Origin: Acanthaster planci
Taxonomy: Eukaryota > Echinodermata > Asteroidea > Valvatida > Acanthasteridae
DNA: 37,865 nucleotides
Assembly: GCF_001949145.1 (NCBI RefSeq)
Contig: NW_019091401.1
Span: 1,601,086-1,638,950 of the forward strand
Direction: 5' to 3'
Under the pieces are notes generated by a model. The model saw only the letters and a program-made list of their open reading frames with translations, made no database searches and was not told the origin of the DNA. Position numbers and translations under genes: made by a program. Below, in pieces: positions 11,321 through 23,601 of the stretch; within the stretch, counting starts at the first letter, position 1, and each line of letters starts with the position of its first letter.

Positions 11321-12689
11321 TTCCTACCATTTGTGGTGTCGCTGTGCAGGACATCCCTCAAGTAGCAGGAGGTAGAGGGAGACTTCCAAATTGCAGCTTT
11401 GCAGATGCTTGCAATGGAAACATCTCGAGAGTAAGACCAAGATGCAGATACTGCTCTTACATCATGAACCCTGATGTAATATTGACTATGTTCATCAGAG
11501 CTTGATGGCTAGACTGGATTAGCAAATCTAATGGCCGAAGCTGTCATGCAGGCATTCCACCCCGAGCTGAAGTGCACCCCCAAAGAAAGACATGTGGTTA
11601 CAATCGGGTTCTTGCACACATTCTGCATGTACGCAAAGAAAACACATGCCGGAATAAATGTGTACTCCGCATCAAACACCCATATGCTTGCGCGCCATGA
11701 GGCGCAGCATTGTGGCGAGTACCAAAAAAAAACACACCCTCTTTTGTTCCGCTCGGAGCGGACAGTGACTGACATCGCTGGATGGTGTGATCTCATGATA
11801 GTGATAAGTGACGGGGGTTATCGTCCCTCTCATACTATCCTTTTTGTCAGGTACCACTGTAGGACAAGAACATGGCACTAAAGTTTATCAGCATCGTCTC
11901 CAGGGTGCAAGGATCGTGAAAAATAAAAGGCCGTCATTGAGGAGATCAGGCTGCATGACAGTTGCGATATGAATAACTGAAAGAGGAGCATCCACAGGAG
12001 GTCACTCTAAGAAGAAGAGAACTCATCATAGTACATGTTAAACCTGAAATCCTGCTAAGGCTTAACAACCGAAAGCATTTATTGCAGAAACAGACAGAGT
12101 CTGATGAAGTACCCCTCTTCAGAGGGCATATGTGTGACAGCCGCTTGGAAGAGATGCTCCGGGTCACCATCCCAACAAAAAAGTGGGCTCACAGCAAGCC
12201 TACTTTTGACGGACCTTGTAACAATCACCGCAAAGAAACTTTGGACATGCCCACTTTGAAGTAAACACACACCAGGACGGTGTGCAGGCAAGGCAGGGCC
12301 GCATGGTAGAATCTGTGGCCAGGTGGAGCTGTGTAAGTGGGGGCCACAGAATGGTCATTCTGTAGATCACAGGGTTGTACGTGGTGAGCCACAGTGGGGA
12401 TAGATTCACTAAGTTTCTTCAGGAGGGCCCTTGAGGAAACTCCCGATTTTTGGGTGACAAGGGACGTGTACAAATCCCAACGGCTTGAAGATTGTTAGGT
12501 TCAGATGCCTGGGGATGCGGACTGGAGAAACGCAGCGGCGGGTTTGCGTCATGATGGCAAATTCACTGGGGCAGAGCTAAAAATGATGGGAAGACTGCCA
12601 ATAAAATGCTATTTGCTTGTTCCTGAATGGGGTGCCCAGTGATGTACGTGTAGTCTCACATGCCAGTAGGTTTAGGCCTGAAGCGATCA

Positions 12690-12930
12690 TAAGGATCACC
12701 AGGTGAGGTGTGGACTTGCTTCCCCGTGGCCTGGGTGGGCCTACCAATGGCAGCAAAAAGAAGGCTGTGACAGAGACCCAGAATTGGGTCCTCATACTGA
12801 TGGTGTATTCACCAGGACAGAGATCTGGGAAGTTGGCCCGGAATGTGCTACTATCTGAATTACATCTGGATGCCCACACCATAGATATGTTGGACCCAGG
12901 GGGCATATGTGTGTAACAGCTGCATGGAAA
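12690..12930 (+). repeat. Element A copy of the HLDAH repeat unit
   Basis: The + frame at 12710-12916 ends in LLSELHLDAHTIDMLDPGGI, clearly related to LLSGSHLDAHAEEVLDASGL at 28916-29134. It is one unit of a family that is tandem in element B. The frame before it is shifted relative to B, so it is decayed. Confidence 0.6.
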
Positions 12931-13582
12931 GTGTGGCCATGGCTCATGATCATCTGAGGAGGGAGCCTGATAGACTGCCGTAATACATGTACAGTCAAAG
13001 ACAGATGAGAAGAGCATTGATAATATAAGGTCATATGCATAACAGGGACAATTTTTGGTCACGTCTCCGTTTTACTTCATTTTCCACAACTGATAACACA
13101 AGGCAATTATTATAATAAAGTAATTTGTGAAGTTCCAAGTACCTTGTTGTTACAGTGTTCTAGACCTGTCAGAAGGTATAAAAAAGTAGGGGGGGCACCA
13201 GTGTTTTCCATTTGGAAAATTTTGGATTGTAGATGCTCTCTGGTACAATCTTTGGGACTTACCAGGCCACTTGCTTCTGTAATTTGGCCCGAAATCTGCT
13301 TGCACATTTACAAAGTTCAATAATGACAAGAATTTGCAATGAAACTGTAGAGCCAATATACACATACGTACTGTACAATAAAACTCGTTTCATTTGTGTT
13401 GCATATATACATTAGCACAACTCTACCGATTCTGCTAATGTGTCCTGCCTGGTGGCTTTCAATTGAAGCTTCTGCAAAATAAGTTAATATGATGTATTGG
13501 GATACACCTTCAGTAAGTTTATGATGAAAATTGTATTGTGCGTATTTTATTCAAAATGGCCATGGACATCGTCAGCATACAT

Positions 13583-13813
13583 TACAGGCTGGGTTTGAAA
13601 AGATGCCTTCTTTTGTAAAAAAGATGAATGCCATAATCTTTGTCATGGGATTGTCAGATAGTAAATTCTAAGTAGTCAACTGGTGTAAGTAAAATTGTCC
13701 GGCTGTTTTTATTTCGAAAGAAATTGGGTTCAAAGTTCCCGACAATCTGTACTAAGCTTCCATACAAGGGCTGTGCTGGTAACAGTTAAAGACAGATTTC
13801 AAAGAGAGCCATG
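13583..13813 (+). repeat. Dispersed repeat R1, copy 1
   Basis: About 230 bp matching the minus strand of 37587-37840. Shared landmarks in order: ACAGGCTGGGTTT, CTGGTGTAAGTAAAATTGTC (CAGTG in the other copy), ATTTCG-AAGA, GGTTCAAAGTT, GGGCTGTG and AAAGAGAGCCA. It sits inside element A. No coding potential was seen. Confidence 0.75.
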
Positions 13814-14546
13814 ATGTACGGTCCTACATGTATGTGTGTGGCTAAGTCGTGCCCACTGCCCATGTCAGGTGAATGACGAATTGTTGTTGTAACAATTCTT
13901 TAAGTTGTTCTTCAAGTTATTACAAGCTGGAATAAATATTTATTGAATGTAAGAACAGCCATAACGTTAGACTTGTTCGTAACCAGATTGAGGACCCGGA
14001 GGGCCGAGAGTTTATGATCACCCCAACTAAACCCCTTTCAATATTGCCCGCCATCTTGTTTTGCACCATGAGTTCTAATCATGCATACCTTCAATGTGGT
14101 CCAACAAGTGTCACTTATGTAGACCAACGTGCCGCGGACATGGTGAAATTGGCCCCTTCGGAAGTTAAGGCGGGACAAAAACACACTCGCTAGCACGTGC
14201 CACGGCCGTCAACCAGGCTACCAGTCAGGGGTTGCCACATTCGAGTGAGCTACTCGTGTTATCCCTGGGCAAAAGTGGGTAGGACAAGTATACTGACTCC
14301 AGATAATGTGCACACATCCTATCAAGCTTCCAGGAGTAACCGCTCAAAGGCACGATGGGTTTACAACATTTACAAGAACATGACGTAATTTGACGTGATG
14401 TTCAAGACAAGAAAAGATGGTGGATGATCAAGACAAAACAGGTAAAGTCAGCATGAAGTGTGCCTTTCCACACGGTTTGAAAACTAGATTTTTCCGAACA
14501 AACTTAGAAAAGATGTAGTGTAAATATCATGCTTTTATTTCTTTCA

Positions 14547-14560
14547 TGCCCCCCCCCCCG
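14547..14560 (+). repeat. Poly-C run
   Basis: A short run of C followed by GGTTCTGG; likely to vary in length and to be sequencing-error prone. Confidence 0.6.
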
Positions 14561-15754
14561 GTTCTGGCGGCCATACTGTTGTTGTCTTGGAGACGTTCTT
14601 CCGGAAGGCCCTAGATGAAGGGAAGGTGACAAGGAGATGCATAGCATACAGCATTGTATACACTAGGGTCACTCTGGATAACAAAAGGGGGAGCAGTCCA
14701 GTTAGGCAAAGAGCCTATTTCACACCTGGGAGCCCCATAGCAAGAATATCTGAAGGCGGAGGCTCAAGACATGGGGCGGTTGGTTGACTGGCACAGGTGT
14801 GATCAGTGTCTTGCTGCTGAAAGGAGGCTGATGGAGGACTGAGAACCTGGAACATGTCATAGGAGGTGAGGATGCCAGTGGAATCAGTATCATCTTCTGC
14901 CAAAGACACAGTCAGCTGCTTGGACTGAAGCAAGGCCATGCAATAGCCAGAGCCGAGTGTGCCCTGTAGATTGATGGATGGTCAAGCGGAGGACCATCAG
15001 GCCAGAGCGGACTCCGACACATGCCAAGTTCTGGCTGGAGACTAGAACATCTCTCTCTTTTTGGTTGGTGTCAGGTAGAGCTCTTCGGAGTCGCGCGGGG
15101 GGGAACACTGGCTGAAATGCCACGTACATGTAGATTCCTTTGGGCCATGGCAGTCAGAAGGCATGGTGAACTTGACGGCTGGACTGGCCCGGGAAACATC
15201 CAATGGGGCACTCACTCAGGAGTCCCGGCTGGCACAGCAGGCCAGCACTAGACCCAGGAAACAGGGGGCTGTACCAGATCCTGGAGGTGCCCCTGCTCAA
15301 GCGGTCTTCCTCAGTTAACCATGGAGCTTCCCCTTCAGCTCCGTGGGGCCAAACAAACCAGGGGACTTTGCCAGATCCTGCCGGGATCCCCTGGCTGATG
15401 GTGAGGCCTTTTTCCTCATCCGGTGGTACCTGGAAAAACAGGGGAGTATGATGGGTACCAACAGCAATCCCCTGAATTCAACCAGCTGAGGCCTGATATT
15501 TATCAGTAAGATAGTCACGGGTGTAGTCAGGGTGAACCACATAGTGCCGATAGTAAATACCTCAAGGTGCACACACAAGAAAAAGTGAAGAAAAGAACAC
15601 AAAATATACATGAGAATAACACTCTTACCAACAAATAGAAGAAAATAAAGGTAATCCTTTATTTGGAAAGGAAGGATGGATGATCCAATTGACACCGTGT
15701 ACCAAAAATAGAAACCCAATAAATCAAAGATGCTTCGAAAGACACGTCCGTTAT

Positions 15755-15884
15755 GAAAAGGACGAACATGGCAGTGGGGCACTGTTGCATTGTGGGAGGT
15801 CAGGGTGCACCTGATAAAGTCTTTCCAGCTAATAATAATTGGTGCACAGGAAATTTGCTCATGTAGTGACTGTTTGGGTAGGTA
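15755..15884 (-). repeat. Right terminal inverted repeat of element A
   Basis: On the minus strand it starts TACCTACCCAAACAGTCACT and contains CCTCCCACAATGCAAC, mirroring 11194-11320. Confidence 0.7.
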
Positions 15885-16273
15885 GAGCACCATAGACTTG
15901 ATGGTTTTGTGACAGAAAATGAATTTGTATTTATTATAAGATGCACAAAACTAAATCCCGATGCCTGCAAGTGATGCTGTGGTTCAGATAACCTCTTAGT
16001 GTGTTCTTAATTGAAACTTACTACTTTCTTGTGAAGATAGTAAGTGCACACCAACATTTTCATAATGGAACACCTTCCACTGTTTAAAACACCTGACATG
16101 CCTGATCAATCCAAACTCATCCCCAATTCTTTACAGTCCACCCAACAGTTTCAAAGAACCTCTTGTTAAAATTTGTGACAGCTTAAGTCTGCATACTATA
16201 GTAACAAACGTATCCCATTCCATAAATCTGTCCATATTCCACTAAACATGGGAAAAGCATAACATTGTCTCAC

Positions 16274-16314
16274 CTAATGACTGGACTGGACCCAGTTTGG
16301 CCTCAGCATCAGGG
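16274..16314 (-). CDS. MFSD11: MFSD11 41-bp micro-exon (loop)
   Basis: A 41-bp exon framed by TTCCTTTTCCAG and GTGAGA. It completes a Ser codon from the previous exon and encodes SPDAEAKLGPVQSL plus one base that joins the next exon as Val (VQSLVRSFQLLK). Its phases (2 in, 1 out) are exactly what the flanking exons require; without it they cannot be joined in frame. The peptide falls in the variable cytoplasmic loop, so homology is weak and the call rests on splice sites and phase. Confidence 0.82.
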
Positions 16315-19300
16315 CTGGAAAAGGAATAAAGCTACTGAAAGTTAGTGAGTGTCACCAAACAGGATGGCTGAGGGAGGACACTGTACACGATCAGAGTTGT
16401 ATATAGAATGAGTAGTGCCAACTTCAGACTTTGGAACCAAAACGACTGTTTATTATACATGTATGTGTCGTAAGCATGAAGCTTGCCCATGTGCACTGAC
16501 ACACAATCCACCATTGTTTCCAGCAATTGAAGCTCTCATGTCGCAGCTCTCCCTATGAATAGCTCTGTTCAGGGTAGTGTCAGAGTGCCCTCATTTGACA
16601 GTTTGTTGGCAACATGTTCCAAGTAAATTTGACTGCCAGTTGAATTTACTTAAAAATATTCCATAAAATGTCCAAAATGTTGAGTTCCTTGCATCGAGTG
16701 CTGACATGCGTTATGTTGTTGCCCATCTCTGATCATTGGAAAAAAGCTCAGATTTTTTTAGTACATTTAAGCACATGTAAATGTACATCTGAATTTGAAT
16801 CTCTGTTTTTGCACTACATTTTGATGTGTCATCAAAGATAATACACCTTATAAAGTGGAGTGCAAAATGAGAAATGCAACATCAAACCAGAACATTTTAT
16901 TTGACTGTGTAAGTACAAGTGTATCCTGTAGATGGTTTTTGCTTGTGCTGTACATACTGGTGCTTCAAGAACATGAACAATTAATTATTTACTTGTGTAA
17001 TGTGAGTTTTAACAACCATGGCACTCATCGCACCCAAAACCCAGGGGTGAGATTTGAGGAAACTGAAAAATCAGGAAAAAGCCTCTTTCAGTATGTCACT
17101 CAATCTTCCATTTCAACAGTTTATCTGTGCACCACGCGTACCTACAGTATCCTTGCTTGTTGATTTTTTTTAAATAATAATATTTGTCTTCCCCTTCGCA
17201 GCCTCATTTTCCACCTGACTTTCAAGCCAAGAAAATTTCCATGGATTTCTGATGCCTTTGTCAAGTGAAAGATCTGCACAATGATGGTTTTCTGTACATG
17301 CAGACTGCAGTGCATGGCACATGTACAGTTAGAAGCCATACCAAGTCCTTCCGGTTCAATGCCATATACTGTACATGTACATGTATGTACCTCCACTGTT
17401 CAGCGGTATACTATGGCATTCCAGAGCAAGTAACAATAACAGGGCATGCACTGTTAAAAAAAGCAACTTGCACATGCCTTGCATTTACTTTTGTGCAAAA
17501 TTTGGAAAATACTACTTCTAGTTTTGGCAAAGCCAAACCAAATAGATAAATCCCTAAGTCCTGAATACATTTGTCCAAACATCTGGAAATCCAGACAAAT
17601 TGGATACATCACACCCCTGAAAACCGAACTGAACATGCAATGTATCCCCAAGGTCTCATATCCCATATAACAGAAGTTAGTAATACTATTGTAATACATC
17701 ATCTTGATTTCTTTGCAACATATTGAAGGTCTCAAATTTGCTTGAATGACAAGTACCACAGTCCATTACTACACAGAAAGTCGTACATGTGCAGACTTAG
17801 TGCATTGCTACATCCGTTTAATTGTGCATGTCACACGTCTTCTTAGACAGTAATATCTACCATTTTAAAAACTGTTTATGGAGGAGAATCTGCATGCATC
17901 TTCAAGCTCAGCAGATAGAATATTAAGGAATTTATCCAAAGAAACAAACTTCAACCCTTAACAAACAACTGCAGCGGTCACACAACTGATCATATTGGAT
18001 ACCAGGTTGCTTTTCCCATTGAGTTCACTGTTATCGACTGTATACTGTAGGTGAAGGTAGCAGAAGTACATGTACATGTATCAATGATATAGCCTGGTTA
18101 GCAGTCACTGTATTACAATTTGTACCACATTTACACTGAATCCTGAAATGGGGGATCACATTTTTCATCAGCAATCAGGCATTTACAATGTATTTCAATT
18201 CTACTTTGCTTCAATCCACTTTTTACAATGAAAGAAGGTACACTATCACCATACTTGCATATTTCACATGCTACACAACCGTTTACAATTCATTCTGATA
18301 CATGTACACTTAGCCTAGGTTGGACGTTGTCTTCATTTCATTACGACTGACATCCAGGGTACATGTACAAAAGTTGTGTACAAAACAACCGCAAATTTGG
18401 TTCGAATTTGGTTTTGGTTTACCTTGTTGCAGAAACTAATTTTTCACATTTACAAATTCTTTGTGGCCTTATCTATCCGTCTGGGAGGTTTTGGAATTTC
18501 AGAACGAACCATGGACTGCAAAAGCGAGGAAAATAAGTGACAGACAACATTACTTTTGTAGATGTAATTCATCTGTTCTCGAGTTGTAAAATGCCCACAC
18601 GTGGAATCCGAGCCCGTGCATGCACTACACGTGCGCATTTCCATTAATGATCTCTTGCACGTCTGCTACACAGAGGCTGTGACTGGTACCCAGCTTTCAC
18701 CCGCATGCTGTCAAGCATACAAAATATATATACAAAAACTGCAGTTCCATTTATGTCAGATCAGAGGCTTCAAATTGACCCATTAACCCCCTACTGGTTA
18801 CCCCTAAAATGTTCATATTTTGTTCTGCTGTATATTTCGGTTATAAACATAAATTTGCGACACAACCTGCTATTTTATAAGAATAACCTTGATTAACGTA
18901 GAAGGCTTTGTATATGCAGGGTTCTTGTGTGGGAATGAGTTCATCAACGATCTCTCTTTGAAGTGCTTAACATGTTTAATTTGTTCATAGAGTTTTATTG
19001 GTTAAAGATGTATATATACACAACATCGTAGAGATCTGATTTTTATTAAAAAGAAACAGTAACTTATCTTGAAAATTGAGGAATAAAAAAAGAGGATTAC
19101 ATTGCAGGCATGATGATTGTGATGAACAAGTGATAGCAATGCTAGTCTGATCAAGAACACATTATGCAGAAGTAGTACACTAGCGTGCGCATGTGCGGTA
19201 AGTTGATCGGCCTTTCCTTTTTCTTATTCGTAAACTAAACATACAATAAGCAGACTGAATTGGTAATTGGAAGTGACAAGTTGGAATTTAGAGCAACAGA

Positions 19301-21056
19301 CAGATAGCTAGACTGTGTGGAAGGTTTTAAAAATCAATCTCCATCAGTATTCAGTATAACTTTTAAAATGGGACAAATCAACAGATATGAGTAATTTGCT
19401 AGCAACAGAAATGTGCCAAAGCCTTGCTGGATAATACCCTCTCCCCTCGACCGTACGGAACTGCTGGGAGTCCCTTAATTAATCGAATTTTGTGAACACC
19501 TTTTGTCTGTATTTTAAGTCCACCTGTTAACACAAAATACATGCTCAAAAATGGCCAGGATTTGTACAAATCATGAATTTTAACTTTCCTGTACTGGCCA
19601 TAGACTTAGGAGACTCAGCTTGCGTGCAGGTAACTAGGCCAACTATCATCAACACACGCCACTGCCTCTCCCCTGGCCCAATGTTGCGTGTTGCAATGGT
19701 AATTGTGGTTGAGAACCCTGTTGTGTGTTATGTGCTTTATGTAAGCCTGGAAACCAGTGGATTTGGTTAGACTTCAGTTTCACTGGTTCCAGTCAGAACA
19801 TGTAGTTTCGATGTGTGTGTATGCAGCTTGGAATTTCATACGCCGAATAGTTGTGCATGCACACTGTACAAACTGCACTGGAGAACGGCTGAAAACAGTC
19901 CACGGCAATTGCAAGAATTAAAGTTACATCCGATTTTATTTTTCCCGTTTTTGTCTTTGATAGTGATGTGTCAAATTTCTTAACCCACCAGACGTGGAGA
20001 TAAGGACGCATAGGAGATACAGATGAGAAATTGGCTCCTTGGAAAAGGTAGAAGTGTTACTAATTTTACTCTAAAATTTTTCGCCCGATTTTGCACCCTT
20101 GTATCCTGGACTCCCTCCGTAATGTAGTACAGTCAGGGAGTCCACCTGGGCTACATGTACACTGCACCTTCATAATGGACAATAAAAATAGATGACTGTC
20201 ATCTGCTTATTTACAAGTATTTCGTCTTCATGTGTATATAGTGTTGTTCCACACTCAACTGCAGAATTTGCTCTCACCACTATTGTCGAACACTAACTGG
20301 GACAAAGTTTTTGGAGTATAGTTTGCACTATTGAGACATGCACAAACTCAGAACAAAACTACAAATTGAGTCAAAAGAAACACAGACCCAACTAACTGAC
20401 CAAAAATTAACAAATTTAAACAACCAAAATGTTGGAGATACATGTTCATGTATAATAGTTTGTATTATTTTGGGTTTCAAAATTGTTGAGATGGAGTGGC
20501 TATGACACGGAGGAAGAACTATTGACACAGATTGATGTTGCAAACTAAATACATGTACCAATCACAGATTTATATTATTTAGTGAGCTGATGGGACCAGC
20601 ACAGTTTATGCATACTTCAATGAACAGACTTCAGACTTTGCCAGGCCACTGGATCAAGCAAACCGGATATGGTTATGTCAATTCGCTAAGTCTGATCCAG
20701 CAATTGTCTTTACATTCCCACCAACAGGGGGGCTCGAGAGAGGCGATCAGATCTGGATCAGACTCCAATCCACTCACGTTTACACTAGCTGTCCAGAATA
20801 CACACAGAGTTTGACAATAGAGCAGGGAATAGTCTATGATGTGATATTACTAAAACCGTGAGGACGATATGCATTTTTATCACTTGGTTACATATTGTAA
20901 GAATTGACATAACCTGTGTCTTGCAACAACAGTAAAGGCATCTGCATCCTAGATGGCTGGACGTAGTTAAGGAGTTACCACACCTTAATGATTAAATCTT
21001 GCTCGAGGGTCTATGGCAAACAATACATGTATACATGCTAATGTTGATACACAAAC
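16315..21056 (-). other. MFSD11 4.7-kb intron
   Basis: A/T-rich intron with many TACATGTA words (for example 17370-17385 and 18066-18080). A 10-bp stem, TGGACTCCCT / AGGGAGTCCA, lies at 20107-20116 and 20135-20144. Neither coding similarity nor a full mobile element was recognised. Confidence 0.55.
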
Positions 21057-21180
21057 CTCAGCTCTGTAGACTGGATGGATGTTTCATCCCGTGGAGGTGG
21101 CTGACGGAGCAGCAAAAACATCAGTACTCCGATACCCGACACAGTAGTCAACACAATAAAGATAGTTGTCCTAGTTGATT
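21057..21180 (-). CDS. MFSD11: MFSD11 exon, helix ending in LLLRQPPPRDE
   Basis: Acceptor TATTCCCCAG, then ESTRTTIFIVLTTVSGIGVL, MFLLLRQPPPRDETSIQSTE and L, ending at AG|GTTTGT. This is a membrane helix followed by the R-x-P motif that opens the central loop of MFSD11. 124 bp, phase 1 in and 2 out. The donor GTTTGT is weaker than consensus. Confidence 0.9.
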
Positions 21181-21410
21181 CTGGGGAATATAAGAGTAAG
21201 GAATTCTTTTGCACGGTTCACTGAAAGCACATACCTACTGATACGTAGAGTACAGTTTGTATACAAATTAATCCACTGTCTCTTTGAAACAGTAATACTT
21301 TCACTGGTTGAAGGGTGAAAAGGATTAATAGTCTTTTTTGTTTACATAGGGATTGAAGCTTCTTACAATTTGACGGATGAGTATGTCCCTAGCAAAGCAT
21401 GGCAAGTCCA

Positions 21411-21469
21411 TTAACCCTCACCCTCCTCAATCCTCCAACAGGTGAAGGATTCAGGAGGGTTAGGGTTAA
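21411..21469. repeat. Near-perfect 24-bp hairpin with telomere-like arm
   Basis: Arms 21411-21434 and 21446-21469 are complementary at 22 of 24 positions, with an 11-nt loop. The right arm contains GGGTTAGGGTTAA. It lies in an MFSD11 intron upstream of the SINE and LINE fragments. Confidence 0.85.
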
Positions 21470-22009
21470 GGATGTGTTGCATTTTCCTCATTATACTCTT
21501 CACAGTTCTCATGATGACACCCTTTTGGACTACCCTTATCATACCAAGGTTACTTCAGTGGATCAGTCTTTTGTTACTGATCTTCCTGAACTCTAGAATG
21601 CCCTTCCAAAGGCCACTTTTGAGGCATTGTTGAAAATACAACTGTTTCAATTCAACTTCTCCTAATCCTTCAATGTAACAGTGGGTGGGGATGGGTTTTA
21701 GGTGTCATTATTTCCATGATGTTTTTCCTAAAATTGAAGTTGGTGTTCTGGTATTTCTTTTTGATTTGTTTTTTTTATAATGTCTCCATTTAAAAATCAC
21801 AACTATTGATTCTACAATTAGTGATTGTGGCAATTTTCTTTGCTTTTGATGGTTTTCTTTACATGTTACATAAATAATTGGGTTTGTGCATTTTCATATA
21901 AGTTTGGATTGTTTTATTTATTATTTTTAGTGTTCTCAAAGAAAAGTGCATAATTTGAATATTTCTTTTTAGAATTTACATAAATTAATAAGTTGTTGCT
22001 GCAGCTGTT

Positions 22010-22285
22010 GTTGTTGTTTGAAGCTTTGTGGTCAGAGTTCATAACTCCTGGGTCTGGGGTTAAAATCCACCAGCTGGTTACATGTTGTGACCTTGGGAAA
22101 GTCACTTTACCCCTTCTTTCCTCTTTCCACCCAAGAGTATGAATGGGTACATGTGGGGACAGAGGTAGTGACTGTGTTCATTAGCCATGTGCTCCATGGC
22201 AGCATCAAAATGTATACTCTCCAAGGTTCTGAGATCGTTTACAATGATAATGATAAAGTATATACTTTACACTACGTGCAAGATT
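22010..22285 (+). mobile_element. tRNA-derived SINE (CORE-SINE-like)
   Basis: A decayed RNA polymerase III B-box (GGGTTAAAATCCACC, from a GGTTCGAATCC type) is followed by TGACCTTGGGAAAGTCACTT. That second stretch is the conserved central segment seen in vertebrate MIR/CORE-SINEs and in marine invertebrate SINEs. CCACCCAAGAGTATGAATGG follows, and the tail ends in TGATAATGATAAAG. The 5' end is not sharp, and the A-box is weak (GTGGTCAGAGTTC). Confidence 0.55.
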
Positions 22286-22320
22286 CTTGTGTAATGCCAT
22301 GACTCAATATCACCACTTTT

Positions 22321-23601
22321 ATGCAGGATCTTCAGCAGGTGTGGCTGCTTTCCCTTGGCTGGAAAACTGTAAATATTACTCCTGTCTTTAAATCAGGTGA
22401 TCACAGTTGTTTGAATAATTACCAGCATGTTGCTCTAACTTCCACTTTATGTAAAGTAATGGAAAAGATCATTTTGGATGTTATTCTAAGGCATTTGGAT
22501 GCTGTTTGATTTCTGGTAATCAACATGGTTTCTTACTTCTTAGATCTTGTGTTACTCAAGAACTAAATGTCTACCATACATGGGCTACACAGCTTGATCA
22601 GCATAACCCACCTAGAATTGATGCAGTTTTTCAAGACACGACCAAAGACTTTGACCACATGCCCCATGACACACTTCTCCAGACTACAGAGAGTGACTTT
22701 TGTAGGACGAACCTTGGAGTGGTCTTTGGTGAAGTCTGGTGTTCCACAGAGAAGTGTATTGGGGCCCCTACTTTTTAACCTTCTTGTTAATGACATTTCC
22801 GACAACATTAGTTCCCCTTGTGTATTTTTTTGCAGATGACAACCATTCCATTACTACAAATTTGGATGTCTCTGAACTGAGTGCTTGGAGTGCCTCTAAT
22901 TGTATGACCTTTAACACATCTAAAACTAAAATTATACACATTTCCCGCAAACAGACTCATTTCTTACAGCTTACATTCTTTAAGGCACTTCTCTCACAGC
23001 ATCAAACAAGGTCAAACATCTTGGCGTCACTCTAAGCGCTCAGCTCTCATGGAGAGCTGTTAGTTCATCAGCCAATTGCATGCCGGGTTTCATCAAAACT
23101 GTGGCTTTTAATGCCTCTGCATGTGCTAAAATATCCCTCTATAAGGCCCTTGTTCTTCCCATCTTAGAGTATGGACTTCCTGCTTTGGCTGCCTCAAAGA
23201 AGCATGATATTCTAGAAAACATTCAGCAACATGCTACTTGATTCATTTTAGGTCAGAAACGCGGAGTAATGCCTTACACGGATAGACTGCAGATTCTTAA
23301 CTGGTTGACCCTATCAAATCGCTGCAACTTTGCAGTGTTGTACCTTGTCTGAAAACATTTTCTTAGTCTTGTTAAATGTGAAATGTGTCTTAGTAAGGTT
23401 AATGTGAATTCCAAACATACCAATATTGTTAGTTTTAATCATCTCCAGGCTAGAACACAATCTGTTCATTCATCCTGTTTTCATCAGTTTCCCCGGTTGT
23501 GGTCTCATGTCCCTGAACATGTTTGTAACACTCTAATTTTGCAACCCTTTTCACGGTTCCTGGCATTATGGAAAAACACTGTCCTTCAACCTGATTCTTA
23601 G
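22321..23601 (+). pseudogene. Decayed LINE reverse transcriptase
   Basis: Reverse transcriptase motifs in order but in several frames: WKTVNITPVFKSGD and NNYQHVALTSTLCKVMEKI (frame of 22321), a TGA at 22507-22509, then GNQHGF...SCVTQ and DFDHMPHDTLL (frame of 22506). After a gap come SGVPQRSVLGPLLFNLLVND (frame of 22567) and the catalytic box FFADDN (frame of 22739, near 22825). LGVTLSAQLSW and LYKALVLPILEYGLPAL follow at 23011-23353 with two stops, and the C terminus is at 23383-23601. At least four frameshifts, plus a loss of a few dozen residues between DTLL and FVGRT, make it non-functional. Confidence 0.88.

Larger units (their letters stand above)
11194..15884. mobile_element. 4.7-kb inverted-repeat element A, DIRS-like remnant
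   Basis: Both ends begin TACCTACCCAAACAGTCACT when read inward, and similarity continues for about 120 bp (CCTCCCACAATGCAA, then C-T-A-C/G-C-C-A-T in both). Inside are stretches matching element B: GGGGATGCGGACTGGAG near 12515 against GGGGATGCAGACTGGAG near 27650; a minus-strand LYLTP(T/A)K peptide near 15070 against one near 27030; and the HLDAH repeat protein near 12870. No reverse transcriptase motif was found here and no target duplication is visible at the ends, so this is a decayed or internally deleted copy. DIRS membership is inferred from element B. Confidence 0.55.
10939..16273 (-). other. MFSD11 5.3-kb intron
   Basis: Most of this intron (11194-15884) is a repeat with inverted ends, described separately. 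The short flanks 10939-11193 and 15885-16273 show nothing recognisable. Confidence 0.7.

Noticed and set aside
11531-11881. 116-codon + ORF with Cys and His residues
   Set aside because: No ordered zinc-finger spacing, overlapped by other open frames, and lies inside element A.
12577-13062. 161-codon minus ORF in element A
   Set aside because: The repeat unit shared with element B is conserved on the + strand, so this is an antisense shadow.
15315-15893. 192-codon minus ORF
   Set aside because: It runs across the right inverted repeat of element A and contains nothing family-like; probably open by chance in repeat DNA.
20107-20144. 10-bp stem with 18-nt loop, considered as a terminator-like or regulatory hairpin
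   Set aside because: Short, single, in the middle of an intron and without supporting context.
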